Positions 23,280-35,428 of a stretch of DNA of 64,000 bases are shown in pieces (position 1 is the stretch's first letter; each line of letters begins with the position of its first letter). This DNA is from Dasypus novemcinctus (lineage: Eukaryota > Chordata > Mammalia > Cingulata > Dasypodidae). Where the stretch lies: NCBI RefSeq assembly GCF_030445035.2, contig NC_080695.1:52159954-52223953 (forward strand), read 5' to 3'. The translations under genes and the position numbers were made by a program. The notes under the pieces were generated by a model. The model had not been told where the DNA came from and ran no database searches. It saw nothing but the letters and a program-made list of their open reading frames with translations.

Positions 23280-23960
23280 ACAGTCAGAGCCGATGCGTTA
23301 GAGACGCAGGGGAACCCGGCCGTCCTCGGCATGGTGGAGTCTAGGACGAGAATGGGTAGTGGCCCACCCAGCATTCGCCTACAGGCTCAGCGTTATAAAT
23401 GAACCTGACAACTTGACAAATGCGTCTCCACAATGCCTGAAAAGCCAGGTGTGGGTTGGGCACAAGGCCTTGAGTCTGGAGGCGGCCGGCTGCCGGCCCC
23501 GTGCTAGCCGCATCCCCAGGGGCTCTGCAGGCACAGGTGCATGGCCAGGCCCAGGCCTCCCCCTCTGGGCCACCTCTCGCACCTGGGGGTGCGCCTACTG
23601 ACTCCCCACAGCAGTGGGCCCAGGCTTTGGGTCATTTCCTCAGGGTTGCAGGGTTCCAGGTACCCTGAGTGTGCTCTAGAGCAGGGCCTGGGCACGAGCT
23701 CTGCGTCGACAGATCTTGGCTGCCAAAAGCCTTTAAAAGGGGGGCAGGGCTGGAGAAAAGCCAGGCAGGGACCCTCCCTATGACTGCCAGGTCCAAGACG
23801 AATGACGTCAGGTGACGCTAAAGGAGCCGCTGGGGTGAGATTGCACACACTCTGGGCTGCCAGCGTTGTTCCTGTAAAGACAGGAGCCACCTGCCCGGGC
23901 AGCCACCTGCCTGTGCATCGCCCAGCCCTGTCACTTCTCACCTCGCGGCCAGTCGTTCCA
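23280..23960. other. GC-rich island of unknown role
   Basis: About 680 bases of clearly higher G+C and CpG than the A/T-rich flanks (for example GGCGGCCGGCTGCCGGCCCC near 23481-23500). It contains a palindromic TGACGTCA (23803-23810), the consensus cAMP-response element, and TTTAAAAGGGGGG near 23730. Overlapping frames on both strands (154 codons at 23968-23504, 80 codons at 23359-23601) show no known domain. It could be a small CpG island, an enhancer or a decayed GC-rich repeat. Confidence 0.5.
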
Positions 23961-24654
23961 AACAGCACAAGTCACATTCACCAGCTTTACACAGAATCAG
24001 TATCAGCGCGACTCATTTCATATAGTTCTCAATTTTTAGGAATTACTCCACATAAATGGTCTCAATGAAAACCTTACCCGAGATTCTCATTTTAAACTTT
24101 TTCCATTAGTTAGTTACATGGGGAATTACTGGCTAGTAAACAAATGCAGCTGATTATTCATATTCTTTACACTATCCGTGCTGTATTGGCTTCTTCCTAA
24201 ATTATAGGGCATCACATGACTCTAACCGTTTTTCAGTTACAGGAACTCATTGTCCTGAAACTTTAAGCTTGGCAAAGCTGGTTTCTGGCTAATGGATGGG
24301 ATGCCATGAAGTTTGCTGTCATTTAGATAAGAAATAGGAGGAATTTGACGGAATGAGTCCTGCTCCTGTGGCAGTGGTTACACCCAATGCCGCATCAGTG
24401 CAGAACGACATTATTCTGCTGAAAGCCACCAGAACTGGCTCGGACTTCCATTCCCTTCATTTGCGTTCACTGTGCAAAGTTGGACTCAAAAGCCAGAGTA
24501 ACTTCCTTACCAATTTTATGCAAATTCATGATTAATTTTAATGTTTTGCTGCTGTCTTTTCTGCTGCTTCAATCCTTGCTCTCCCCACCACATCCTCTGC
24601 TTTTTGGAAGAGATTCGGTGACCACAGTAATAGCATAATCACGACTTTTCTATG

Positions 24655-25225
24655 TGGTAGAGCGTATTGGTTAAGAATATAAGGCCATGGGAAGCAGGCT
24701 TGGCCCAGTGGTTAGGGTGTCCGCCTACCACATGGGAGGTCTGTGGTTCAAACCCCGGGCCTCCTTGACCGGTGTGGAGCTGGCCCACATGCAGTGCTGA
24801 TGCGCGCAAGGAGTGCTGTGCCACGCAGGGGTGTCCCCGGCATAGGGGAGACCCACGTGCAAGGAGTGTGCCCCGTAAGGCGAGCCGCCCAGCGTGAAAG
24901 AAAGTGCAGCCTGCCCAGGAATGGTGCCGCACACATGGAGAGCTGACACAGCAAGATGACGCAACAAAAAGAAACACAGATTCCCCGTGCTGCTGACAAA
25001 AATACAAGCAGGCACAAAAGAACACACAGCGAATGAATACAGAGAACAGACAACTGGGATGGGAGGGGGGAGGGAAGATAAATAAATAAATAATTTGAAA
25101 AATTGAAAAAAAAAAAGAACAGTAAGGCCCGAGCCTGGATTCAAATCTCAATGCTTCCACTTGAACAAGTTCTGTTCTCTGTGCCTCATTTGTGATGATC
25201 TCAACTAGTAAATCGAATGTGGCTT
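24655..25225 (+). mobile_element. MIR split by a DAS-SINE insertion
   Basis: The MIR head is at 24655-24687 (TAGAGCGTATTGGTTAAGAA) and the rest at 25115-25225 (GCCTGGATTCAAATCTCAAT, GAACAAGTTCTGTTCTCTGT, GCCTCATTTGTGATGATCTC). Joined, they follow the MIR order. The interruption is the SINE at 24688-25114. Confidence 0.75.
24688..25114 (+). mobile_element. DAS-type tRNA-derived SINE nested in MIR
   Basis: Starts GGGAAGCAGGCTTGGCCCAG at 24689, with B-box-like GGTTCAAACCCC (about 24745-24756), the CCTGCCCAGGAATGGTGCCG block (24911-24930), the ACGCAACAAAAAGAAACACA segment, and an (AAAT)n/A-rich tail to 25114. A near-perfect duplication flanks it: AAGAATATAAGGCC on the left and AAGAACAGTAAGGCC on the right. 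Confidence 0.95.
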
Positions 25226-27339
25226 ACACAATTAACCTTTCTTTATCAACTGACTTAGATTTATGTGTATAGCTACCTCAGCTGGGTGGAGAGGTAACAG
25301 ACGAGTAAGTGCCTAAGGTAGTAGATTTTCACGAAATGACCCCAAACCTTTCGAATGATTACTTAAATGAACATCCTCTTGTGTTCACTCTGATTCCTTT
25401 GTGAGCCATTTACTCCACCAGTAGAGCAAAAGCTATTCATCACCACAACCTGAAAAGCTACATGAAATATATTTTTTAAAAATTCTCCAGGTAAATAAGC
25501 AACAGAGAGAGAGAAGATGCAAATTACAGTAATGTTTTTCTTCAGGTCTCAGTATGTATCCTTCCAATCTTCATAGACCCCTGTGATATCTACCGTCACT
25601 CTAAGTAACACTGATAGAGAAAGGCCAAAAATCAAAGAATTTGCATCTTTATTTTGTCACAGCCCTACCTGACTTGGATCATCTCTTTTTTCCATGTCCA
25701 TTTTAAAAAGAAAAGAATAAAACCTTGCTTGTTCTATTTCTTAGTTTTTTCCCCAAAAGTGGACACTGTTTTAAATCTAGGAGATGGTGAGAATATTATG
25801 CAATGAATTAGTTTCTGTGATAACTATTTTTTGTTGTATAGCAGAGTAAAGGGTCGTTAATTTAAAACTTGTAAATTGGAAATCTGAGGCCCACTGTGGT
25901 AGAGCTGGTAGAAAAACATTCTCTCAGAGCATGATTACCTCCAAAATGATTGAGTATGAAGAATTACTGCCAAACAAAACAATCATCTCTCTCAGATGAG
26001 ATGCACTGACTGACACTCCATACAAAGAGAAGTAGAAAATGAGAACAGGAGAAGAATATGCACTTTGGAAAGTATGATTGGAAAGACTAATGCAATTTAT
26101 GGATTTTTAAATGATTACTAGAGTATAGAAGAAAGATGTTGAAAAATAAATTTATAATAGGTTTATCATTTGAATTATATGAACTTTTAAATTTTAATTT
26201 GGTGGAGGGCATCATATTCCTTATTTAGATTAGCATAACTATACCTATCTGTAAGAAGAAAAGAGCTCTCCTATATCAGGGTTATTATTTCAAATAGAAA
26301 ACGTTGAAGAATAAGAATGTTGTACCTTAAAGAGATAACTCTTTTTAAACTTGAAGGAATAAATTCAAATGTCTATACAAGGATACATTTTTGGGTTAAG
26401 ATACTTAGGTTTTTCTGGTAAAAAACAGACTCTCTTGAATGGTAAACCAATACATTTCTAAGTGTTGGGCACATAACTATTATTAGCACTTACCATATCC
26501 TTAGCAGTTTATGAATTACACCAGTTTCTTAAAGTTTAAAAACTTTCACTTATTCCACAAGAAATAATCATGGAATAAAAATGAATATTTACATTTATTT
26601 AACAATGATTTTTCCATGTAATATGCTCATTACAACATATTTTAAGTTGCAGTTTTTTCCCTGAAATGAAACTCAGTGTGTAATTACTTGCATCATATAT
26701 GTGTATGTCAAAATCCTATATATACATGGGTACCTACTGATACCATACATGTATATATACATGCATGTGATCATGTAAATGTATTCGTGTCATGCGTTTA
26801 TGTATATATGGATATTAATATCATTCTTGAGTATCACATCAAAGCTCAAGTTCAGAAAAGCTTCATTTAACATAGCCAAAGTAATTGTAGGAGGACGGTG
26901 TGAAGGCGATCTCTAAAAATATAACAAAAAAAATAATTTACTAACTTTATGTTAGTGGAAGCTGTTTCAAGAGGCTTGCATACTTTTGTCCTGCATCATA
27001 CCTTTCTTACCAACTACAAACCAGATCTCTTTTTTATAATGTATTTGGAAAAAAGGCATTGTCTATAGTAAGTACAATTTCCTTTAACATAATGTAATGA
27101 CATTCTTGTAGCTTGTCTCAATGGGAAACAGACACTTAACTGAATCATTAATGTCATCCAGAATTTTCTCCTTTTTGAACTTGCTTAATTTTCAGTATCT
27201 ATAAAGACAGCAATCCTTGGTGCTGTATATGAAAGTATGGCATTCATTTGGAATATGCCATGTATTATTCATCGTCTTTCCTGTGGTGATTTCATTTAGC
27301 ATTCCAAAAGTCACCAAGGGGAGTTCCTTTTCTAGGAAC
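25226..27339. other. Unique intergenic sequence, A/T-rich
   Basis: No gene. About 26690-26830 is rich in TATA/CATG words (CATGTATATATACATGCATG), a purine-pyrimidine alternating patch. Confidence 0.4.
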
Positions 27340-28200
27340 AAGTCTGGCTTATTTTTGTAAATTTATTTTACTTCAACAGTAGGTATTGATTACCTACTGT
27401 GTCGAGAGCATTGTACTGTGTATTGAGAGGCAGCCATTAAAAAGGAAGCAAAATATTTGCTCTGAGAATCACTTACTTATGATCTAATGAAGGAGAGAAA
27501 GAAAACTTTACACAAATGATTAGGTATCAGTCAATTCATCCTTTTGCTCATTCATTTATTCATGTAAGTTATTGACATGTCTTATGTGTACCAACCTTTG
27601 TGGGTGTTTCGTTTAGGCATTGGAGTTTATATAAATACATAAAGTGTTTATGCCCCACAAAACTCACAGTAGCCAGGCAACCCATGATATAAGTACCCCT
27701 AGAATAATAAGGGAGTGCTAAGGAAGGGGACAATATGTTATTGTAAGGAAGCTTAGGGAAGCAGAATGGAAAAACTGCCTGCTGATTGTGGTCTTGAAGG
27801 GCGGGTTCAATTTTCACTATTGGAGATGGGAGAAAACATAATTTAGTAGAGAAAATACCATGAACAGCATTTAACAAGAGCAGTTAAGGCAATTTTGAAA
27901 TTGCAAATAGTAGTTTAACCTGGCAGAACAAAGTTGTGATACCGAGGAGGCGGTCAACACCAGTGATGTTTGGATATATAGTAGTATATGTGCAATATGA
28001 GTGGGTAAGGTTTGTTGGGAAAAATGGGTGAAAAACTTTGAAAACAGTTATTAGAAGTTTTAATTTAGTTAAAGAGCTAACAGATTGCCAAAAGTTTCTG
28101 GAGGAGTAGTTAATAATGTGGTCAAGTTCTCACCTGTGGAACATGTAAAATGGCTGCATTTTAGATCAGTTGAATTGGATGAAGACAGAGAGTTTTGATA
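27340..28200. mobile_element. Old L2/MIR-era repeat, tentative
   Basis: TATTGATTACCTACTGTGTC followed by GCATTGTACTGTG, and TTCATTTATTCATGTAAG further on, resemble 'attgagcacctactatgtgcc / gcactgtgct' words of L2/MIR-era repeats. Too diverged to assign family or exact ends. Confidence 0.4.
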
Positions 28201-28481
28201 CATGAGATAGACATACTTTGATTTTACAACGAATGTTCCTAAGTCGTGTTGATTCTATTTCCTGTGTAAATCTCATCTTATACTTTTCCCCTCAATCTAC
28301 CCTTAATACTATCACCAGAGAGACTTTGATTCTTAAATATGAATTTCTTATATACCACAGCTATAGCATGATACCCAGCTACAAGTTAAACCTCTTAAAA
28401 GTTGCACTCAATGAAATGGTGGAATCCTGTGGCTGGACAAAACACCTATGTCATCAGCCTGATGCACTCAAAGACCAATCT

Positions 28482-29040
28482 TGAGACATCAGGATTTCAA
28501 AGAGAGACAGTCTTTATTGCATTGCACAAGGCATGAGAATAGGAGAAAATTCTCAGATCTATTCTCTCGCAATGGGAAAAACTTTGGACGTTTCTGAAAA
28601 TCAAACAAAGGAGTGTGGAGATAGCGACCTTGGGATGCTAGGGGATATTGATTGATTTGTTTAATTGGAAGTGTGTAAGCACAGGCCCTGGAGGCATCAG
28701 GTTACAGGTTACAAACTGGGTTATAAATTGCTTAATTAACATCCATTAGGAACTGACAAAGTCCAGCTAGGTACTATATTAAATTGTAAATAGTTCATTC
28801 CTCCTAAGGTAATGGTGAACTAAACAAAGCCTGGCTGGGGTAGTAATACATAAAGTTGAAAATAGTTCAATCCACATAAACTAGAGTGAATTATAAATAC
28901 CTAATTAACATGACTAAGGTAAAGCAGGCCACCATGGAACTGTTAGGGATTGACAAAATCTATGCATGGTAAGATCGGGGAATACAGTGGGGGCTAGCTG
29001 TGAGTTAAAGAGACTAGCACTTACAAAACATAGTATTAGA
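28482..29040 (-). repeat. Probable retroviral LTR, minus strand
   Basis: On the minus strand the segment starts TGTTTTGTAAGTGCTAGTCT and ends CTGATGTCTCA, giving TG...CA termini about 559 bases apart. AATAAA (complement at 28513-28518) lies about 35 bases before the end and is followed by GACTGTCTCTCTTTGAAATC, as in an R/U5 region. I find no target-site duplication and no matching second LTR, so solo versus one end of a decayed provirus is open. Confidence 0.5.
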
Positions 29041-30473
29041 ATAAAATAAATACATTTCCGATACTTGTTTCTAGCCACTTTAAAACTAACATACGTCAAG
29101 GCCATGATTGCAATGAGTGAATCATTCTACTAAAAGTACGAAAACACTCATATAATAATTAATTCAGTGATTCTGTTATTAGTTAATTCTCAACACTTGG
29201 TTTGGATCCCATCTTCTGAGCGTGACATACAAGGCACTCCATCTTCTTTTAGGCATAATTTCCACGGTGTCTCCTACCTCCAATTCAGCCATTGACAAAT
29301 ACAGAAAGTGATCTTTCTACTTGTAAATCAAAATTTTTTAGAAAACTTTTGATTTTGGCTTAAGATAATATACAGAAAGTGAGGAGAGAGCTGGGAAAAC
29401 ATCTCCTTCAGAGGTACTCCTAAATGTTGTCTTCATTTTTAAAGAGCCTCTTCCTAAAGTCTCCAATGAACTAATTCTTTGTTTATAGGCTGAATTTGAG
29501 TCCAATCTATGTTCAGAGGGACAAATCAGAGATAACCTCTCAAAGACCATATTTAACATGTACATCTTTTCTAAGACCTTCTGGTTTCCTTTTGTAGTTT
29601 GAGGTCTTTTAAGTCAACCTCAGGATCCTTCCAAGCTACCTTTCCTTCTTTTTTTTTTTAATTCCAACTAACATATGAACTAATTGATCCAGCTGTGGAA
29701 AAACCAAGAGGGTCTGGCAACACTGAGTCAAACTGGTCTGTGCAGCTTGTGTCCTGTTCCCTCACCCTAACAATTGCCTGTCCATTCACAGTTCTAGCAA
29801 TCTTTTCGTTCCTTGGGGATGGATGCATGGATGGAAAGGTGATCTCTCCCAGAACCAGATTTTCATGGACAAAGCAAGACACATCTGTGGAAAATCCTCC
29901 TAAGGTCTTGATGTGGGATCTAAATTAGCTGAGTTTGATCAAGTCGCTGCTGCAGGAGATCTTCTGAACACACAGGCCCTTTAGAGCTGGCTCAAGGACA
30001 ACTTTATAGGGGCCTGAGCATGTCCTGTTCTCAGTGAACTTCTTAAAGATTCGTAAAGATAAAAAAAGCAGAGACAAATAGGAGTTTGTAGTAACAAAGT
30101 ATATTTCTCCCTAGGAGAAAAGCTTTGAAAAATAGTCTGATAATTGAAGTATTCCTAAAAAGATTTCTTCATTCTTTATAGCATTTTGGAAGGTGGGAAA
30201 AAGAAGTAGAGCTCAAATCAATACAGCATCATCGTAGTCAGACCCCACAAGTGGAATGCTCACGGGGTGGCATTTTCCTGGATGTTTCCTAGGAAGCTAA
30301 AAGAGGGACTGATCTCTTTCTCTCAGAAGGGGTCTAGGACTCAGATGAGGGTAAACTGCAGTGTCCATTGTTTAGATAAATACTCAGGAATTTCCTGAGA
30401 AAAATAGTTACCTGTAAGTTCACCTTCCTGGGTTAAACTTTTTCAGAATAGTTGCCATGTTAATGATAACGTA
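29041..30473. other. Unclassified sequence beside the probable LTR
   Basis: Could be a decayed proviral interior for the minus-strand LTR at 28482-29040, or unique sequence. Short frames on both strands (77 codons at 29695-29928; 74 codons at 29882-29658) show no retroviral motif I can name. Confidence 0.3.
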
Positions 30474-30662
30474 AACCAGTGATTCCAAAACATCGCTTTA
30501 TGTTGCAGTCACCAGAAGGCTTATATTAAAACACATATTGATGAGTCCCATTCCCAGAAGTCAGTATATCTGGTCCAGGGTCCTAGAATCTGTATCTTAA
30601 CAAGTTCCCAGGTGATAGTGATGTTGTTGATCTGCTCCCCCTTCCTTGAGAACCACTAACTC
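30474..30662 (+). mobile_element. MER5A-like hAT-Charlie element
   Basis: Begins CAGTGATTCCAAAAC and ends GAGAACCACTAA, the degraded terminal inverted repeats of the CAGTGGTTCTCAAA type. The interior has TCTGTATCTTAACAAGTTCC and CAGGTGATAGTGATG in the family's order. Full-length for this roughly 190-bp non-autonomous element. Confidence 0.85.
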
Positions 30663-32985
30663 AAGCAGTCCCACTCACTAATCCTATTAAACTGTGCGGC
30701 TAGAGATGGTTTAAGAGGCCTAAAAATAAGTATGCGTGCCAAGAAAACTGTTTTAACACAGCTCTGTCTAATATTTGTCAGTTTATACTCTTGAAGATGT
30801 TTTTTACTTAAGAGAGAGTATTGGAATTTTTCTGTTTTGCGTAACTAATTCTACTATATGCCAATTTTATATCATTCCTCTCAATAGGCAAGGCATTTCT
30901 TTAATTACTATCAACATCAATTGCAGAGTGCAGTTTATTCTGATTTCCAAGAGATGTTTTATATTGTGAAACTAGATCAATCAATAGTGTTAAAATATCC
31001 TCATCGAGGAGATAGGTGCAGTGGCGCCTGCTCACGATATTATACTCGGTACAGGTTTTATCAATAAGTGCTACCTCCTGCCACTTCCATTTTCTTATTC
31101 TCCTTCAATTTCTCATTTTCTCATAAGTTCTGTGGTGCACATTTCAATGCTTGCCACATCCCAGCTTTTGCAAATCAGACGCATTATCATTTTCTAAAAA
31201 AGACCTGCCCCTAGTTAGCTGCAGACTTTTTCAGCTCCTGGACCTTAATGCAAGCTTCCCCTGAGCACTGGCCATTCTTGCCTATTGTTAGAGGAGGAGA
31301 AGTCCTGCCCTGTTTTCTTTCAAAGGCACTGTCAGGCAGGGAAGCTATTTTGCCCCCAGGCTCTCTGTTCCTTCCTGCTGATCAGCCTGGCTCCAGTGAA
31401 AGTTGCCTTTGGGTTGTCTCCTTCAGTTTAGGGCTTTGGTGCCTCAGGTTTTTCCTTTTCCGTTTCTATGCTAGGTTTTAAAAGTCTGGCTTTTAAACAC
31501 TTTCTCTTTTTAATATCTTCCTTTTATCATGCTCTGGTAATATGAATGTGGACTGGTATTTCATTGATCTGATGCTCCCTCTTAAGACTGCCAATGCTCT
31601 TCTTATTTATTTTTTAATATTACACTTTATTTCAAAATTTAAACATTCAGTGGTCAGCTGTGTCACTGTGATCAAGCATCTCACTAAGTACATGTTTCCT
31701 ATGAGAGGAAATAATTTGCACACCTGCACCATCATATCCAGTCAAGTTGTTGGGAATAAATGAAAGAAATGTACCTATTTTTGCTTAAGCAGAAGCAGGT
31801 GTTTTGGAAAGCACTCACAGAATCTCGGAAAGAACAGGAAGCTGAGAGCCATGCTGTGGAAACCAAGGAAAGGGAGGTCAAAGGAGGCGCGGGAAACCAG
31901 GCGGTTGTAAACACAGCCCAGGCCACGGCAGGAGAGCAGCTCGTCAGGGTCACCGGGGCAGCTTCAGGCACCCATGCCACCACCGGCACTGCTGCCAGTG
32001 GATGCTGCTTGCCGTCACCATGTCACCATTACCTTGAAATGAGTGCTAAACACACCTCCGTGTGAGTCACTGCAACAGGTTCAAGGGCCCAGCCAGGATT
32101 TGAGATTGGCTGAACTAAGCCCCTCCCACCAGGTCCAGCCTTCCAAATTCAAGACGTTCTGACCTCATTGGCTTGCAGAATCGGAGAGGTCATCTGGGGT
32201 CATCACGCTCACAGAGTGGCTATCCCGATAATGGGAAGTGATTCAGATGTTGTGTCAAACAGGACACTAGACAATGGAAGGTATTTACAAGATCATTGCC
32301 TTATATATAAAAATAATGCCCTGTATGTGCTTTGGCAAGTTCCCATTTTTGAATTTAGCTTTTCATTCAGTAGGAATGAACACTTTTTCCCCTTCCTGAC
32401 ACCATTTTTCTCTTAATTCTCAAGTCTCCTGGAATAGAAGTTAAGTTATGGACACTACCTGTAGGCCAAGTTTCAGCTTAGCCCTAAAGAGACAAGTATG
32501 AGCAGTACAATTTCATCTGGTCACAGCGAATTTAAATGATGCTGTCTCTTGGGATAAATGGTAGTGTTGCTTTGAAATGCCTGGAGAATTCCACACTTTT
32601 CTGTCTGCTCTTAGGTGGCTGTCTGTGAGCCTGGTCTATCCTGTAGATTCTCTGTAAGTGTCGTTTCTCTCTTCCTCCACTTCCTTGGCTTTCATATGTT
32701 TCTGAGCTATGTCCATCCCAAGGTCCACATATTACCGACAGAATGCTGGCTTAGGTGTTTTCACAAACATGTTAAAATGTTGACCATATGAAATACTATC
32801 ATTTGCTTATTTCAGTCAGAAAGATTGTGATTCTTTATGACCCTTCCTAAGTATGTTTTTGAGGACAAGAGGACAGTATGTCTAGGAGAGAAAAGAAAAA
32901 ACATGGTTGCAATCATGAGCCTGTCTAGGTGATTAAAGGCCACCCAGAGGATGGGTTGATTTGATTATATATTTTATTGAACATA
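30663..32985. other. Unique intergenic sequence
   Basis: No gene recognised. 31840-32010 is locally GC-rich (a 101-codon frame at 31760-32065 has no known domain) and may be part of an unassigned repeat. Confidence 0.35.
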
Positions 32986-32999
32986 TTCTTTAAATAAAA

Positions 33000-33680
33000 C
33001 TTTTAATTAGGTTCCTTTTCTTCATCCAGTGAACATGTGAGTGCCTGTTATGTACCAAGCCCTATTCTCAATACCAAGAATAAAATATTGAGCAAAGAAG
33101 AAGGAAAAAGGCCCCTCTACCAGAGCTCACACATTGCTTAGGACTGCCAGATATATGCGTGACAAATAAGAATACATATAAAGTGTATTTGTGTGCTTAT
33201 AAATGCTGAGGAGGTAAATAAGTATGGAAGGGAGTTGGCAGAATTGAGTGGGGTAGAGCAGATGATTAGAGTTGTAGATGAGTGTCCAGGGGAGGTGACA
33301 TTTAAGACAACAGGAACAAACCACGTGGATATAGTAGCACCATTCCCGCAGGAGAAGCAACGTGTGAAAGATCAGAGGCAAGAACCTTCCTAGTTTTTCC
33401 TAGGAAGATAAAGGATGCAGGTTTGGTTGAAGAAGAGTGAAGGTTTAGGGGGAGTTTAGAGGAGGAAATCAGAAAGAAAACTTGGAGGCCATTGATAAAA
33501 CTTTGGGTTTTACTCAGAGCAAGATGGGAAACCCCAGGGGTTTTGAATAAATAAGATTTGTTTGCTGACATCTTAACAGCACAACTCTTGTACTAGGTGG
33601 AGCATAGATGATAAGGGAATAGACAGGCGCAGGAAGCTGCAGGGTATTTAGAAGGCGACTGCAGTAATTCATGTACTAGA
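33000..33680 (+). mobile_element. Old LINE-like repeat (L2 era), diverged
   Basis: Ordered landmarks: GTGCCTGTTATGTACCAAGC, CCTATTCTCAATACC, AGAGCTCACACATTGC, GGGGAGGTGACATTTAAGAC, GCGACTGCAGTAATTCATGT. These follow a common old mammalian repeat ('gtgccaggcactgttctaag...gtgacatttgagc...ctattgcagtaatccaggc'). Family name not certain. Confidence 0.55.
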
Positions 33681-33739
33681 CAAAGCTATGTGCTGTGGCT
33701 GCATAACAAAGTTATCCCCCAAACTAGCTGCTTCAACCA

Positions 33740-33895
33740 CAAAAAATTACTTTCTCCCAGCTTTAGAGAGGTGGAAACTGAAACTTGGAGAGCTATATGG
33801 CTTGACCACACACACATACGAAGTGATATGTTAGAGTTTAGTTTCAGAGCTCTTTGCTTCTAAAGACCCAACTCCTTCCATTGCACAGCTCTGCA
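33740..33895 (-). mobile_element. MIR SINE, minus strand
   Basis: CTTTAGAGAGGTGGAAACTG, AAACTTGGAGAGCTATATGG and CTTGACCACACAC reflect the complement of the MIR core ('acagatgaggaaactgaggc...gaggttaagtaacttgcccaaggtcacac'). Confidence 0.65.
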
Positions 33896-34424
33896 TTCTT
33901 AGCATCTTCTCTAAACAGACTGATCTTTCCACAGCCCTCACCGGTCTGCTGAGTGTCCATCTCTGCTTCTCCCAGTTGGCCAGCTACGCTTTTCTGCCTA
34001 AATGCTCTCTTCATTGTCATTAATCAAAGACTGGCATTCTTCCAATCAACTGAGCAGGAAGGAAAGCAAAATAGAAGAATGGGCCAGGTGCCACAGAGCT
34101 GAGAGAGAATGAGCGGCAGACCCTTTAGACGCTGCTAAGGGATGAGGATTGAGTGGAGACTGGGGAGAAGGGACACGTGATGGCTGATCGGGTATTTTGG
34201 GTTTTTTTGAAATCTTATTTAGGAATACAGTCAATTATTTTGTTCCTTTTCCATTTGCCCATGATGATTCATTAATGAAATTGCAGCAAACTTTCCTTCG
34301 AGTGTCTGAAGAGATAAAATGCATTTTGCAGTATATGATTTTTAAAGATAAAATAAGATATTGCCTCCTAGTCTTCCATTTTCCCATCCATTTGCTGTCG
34401 CTATCTTGTTTTAATTATCCTTTA

Positions 34425-34525
34425 TTATCTTTAAACTTTTCAAAGCACTTCATTATGTATTATCTCACTCGATACTCATGAAAATTATTCAGGTGAGAAA
34501 GCTGGGGCACAGGAGTATAAAACGG
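34425..34525 (-). mobile_element. MIR SINE fragment, minus strand
   Basis: AAAGCACTTCATTATGTATT, ATCTCACTCGATACTCATGA and GGTGAGAAAGCTGGGGCACA follow the MIR complement order. Confidence 0.6.
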
Positions 34526-35349
34526 ACACATCAATGTAAAGGGACAGGGCCTGGCACCTTGTTAATTTCTCTTAACCTTGCAATATATTGATTAATTCTC
34601 ATCATAAGGTTTTAGAATTTATCGTCGTGACACTGAAGATAAAGAGAAATGTTTTTAAGACGTACTCTTACTTCCTATATCTTCTCCCATCCTCTATTTT
34701 CCCACTTGCTCATTTAGTCCCCAACTCCAAGAATTTATTCTAGGATTTCTCCATCCCATTAAATTATTTTTTTCTTGATATGCTGCGAGAGTCACAAACT
34801 AAAAATATTGGGGCGGGCTTAGCAATAAGCTAAAATAAATGTTAAAATCCAGAGACCAGGTGTAGTGATAGGAAGTGGTGGGGTGTGTGGTGACCTTGAG
34901 CAGATATTTCCTGCCAAAGTTTTTTTTTTCTGGTTCACTGACTTAGCCAACATAAATATATCTTTTTAGTGTTTCATACCTTTTCATGGATGCCGAGCTT
35001 ATCTGCCCATTCCCCCAATTTCCGTAGGATATACAAGTTTGCGCTTTCTATTGATTTGGATTTTCTCTACTTTAAAAGAGTGAAGAGTACTAATGGGATG
35101 AGGGCCGGGGCATACCTTTTAAGTACTTTCCCTTCACAAGTATTTTATAATGCTGTGTTCAGTTAGCAAGGTGCTTCCACTGTGTTTGCCCATGTGTTAT
35201 TACCTCCAGTTTACCAAAACCAAAGCAAGCAAGCAAACAAAACAAAACAGAAAAATAATAAGTAATAGATTCTGCTTATCTATTTAGTCCATCCTGGCTA
35301 AAGTGGAGAATTAAAACTAACCGTCTGGAGAAAGGTTTCCTCCTCCATC
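34526..35349. other. Unique intergenic sequence
   Basis: Nothing recognised. Confidence 0.4.
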
Positions 35350-35428
35350 TTCCTTCCTTCCTTCCTTCCTTCCTTCCTTCCTTCCTTCCTCCCTCCCTCC
35401 CTCCCTCCCTCCCTCCCTCCCTCCTTCC
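35350..35428. repeat. (TTCC)n(TCCC)n polypyrimidine tract
   Basis: About 79 uninterrupted C/T bases. TTCC units come first (35350-35389), then TCCC units (to about 35424). The shift between related tetramers is typical of microsatellite evolution. Confidence 0.97.

Noticed and set aside
23504..23968. 154-codon minus frame in the GC-rich island as a gene
   Set aside because: Overlapping long frames on both strands are expected in GC-rich DNA, and no domain is recognisable.
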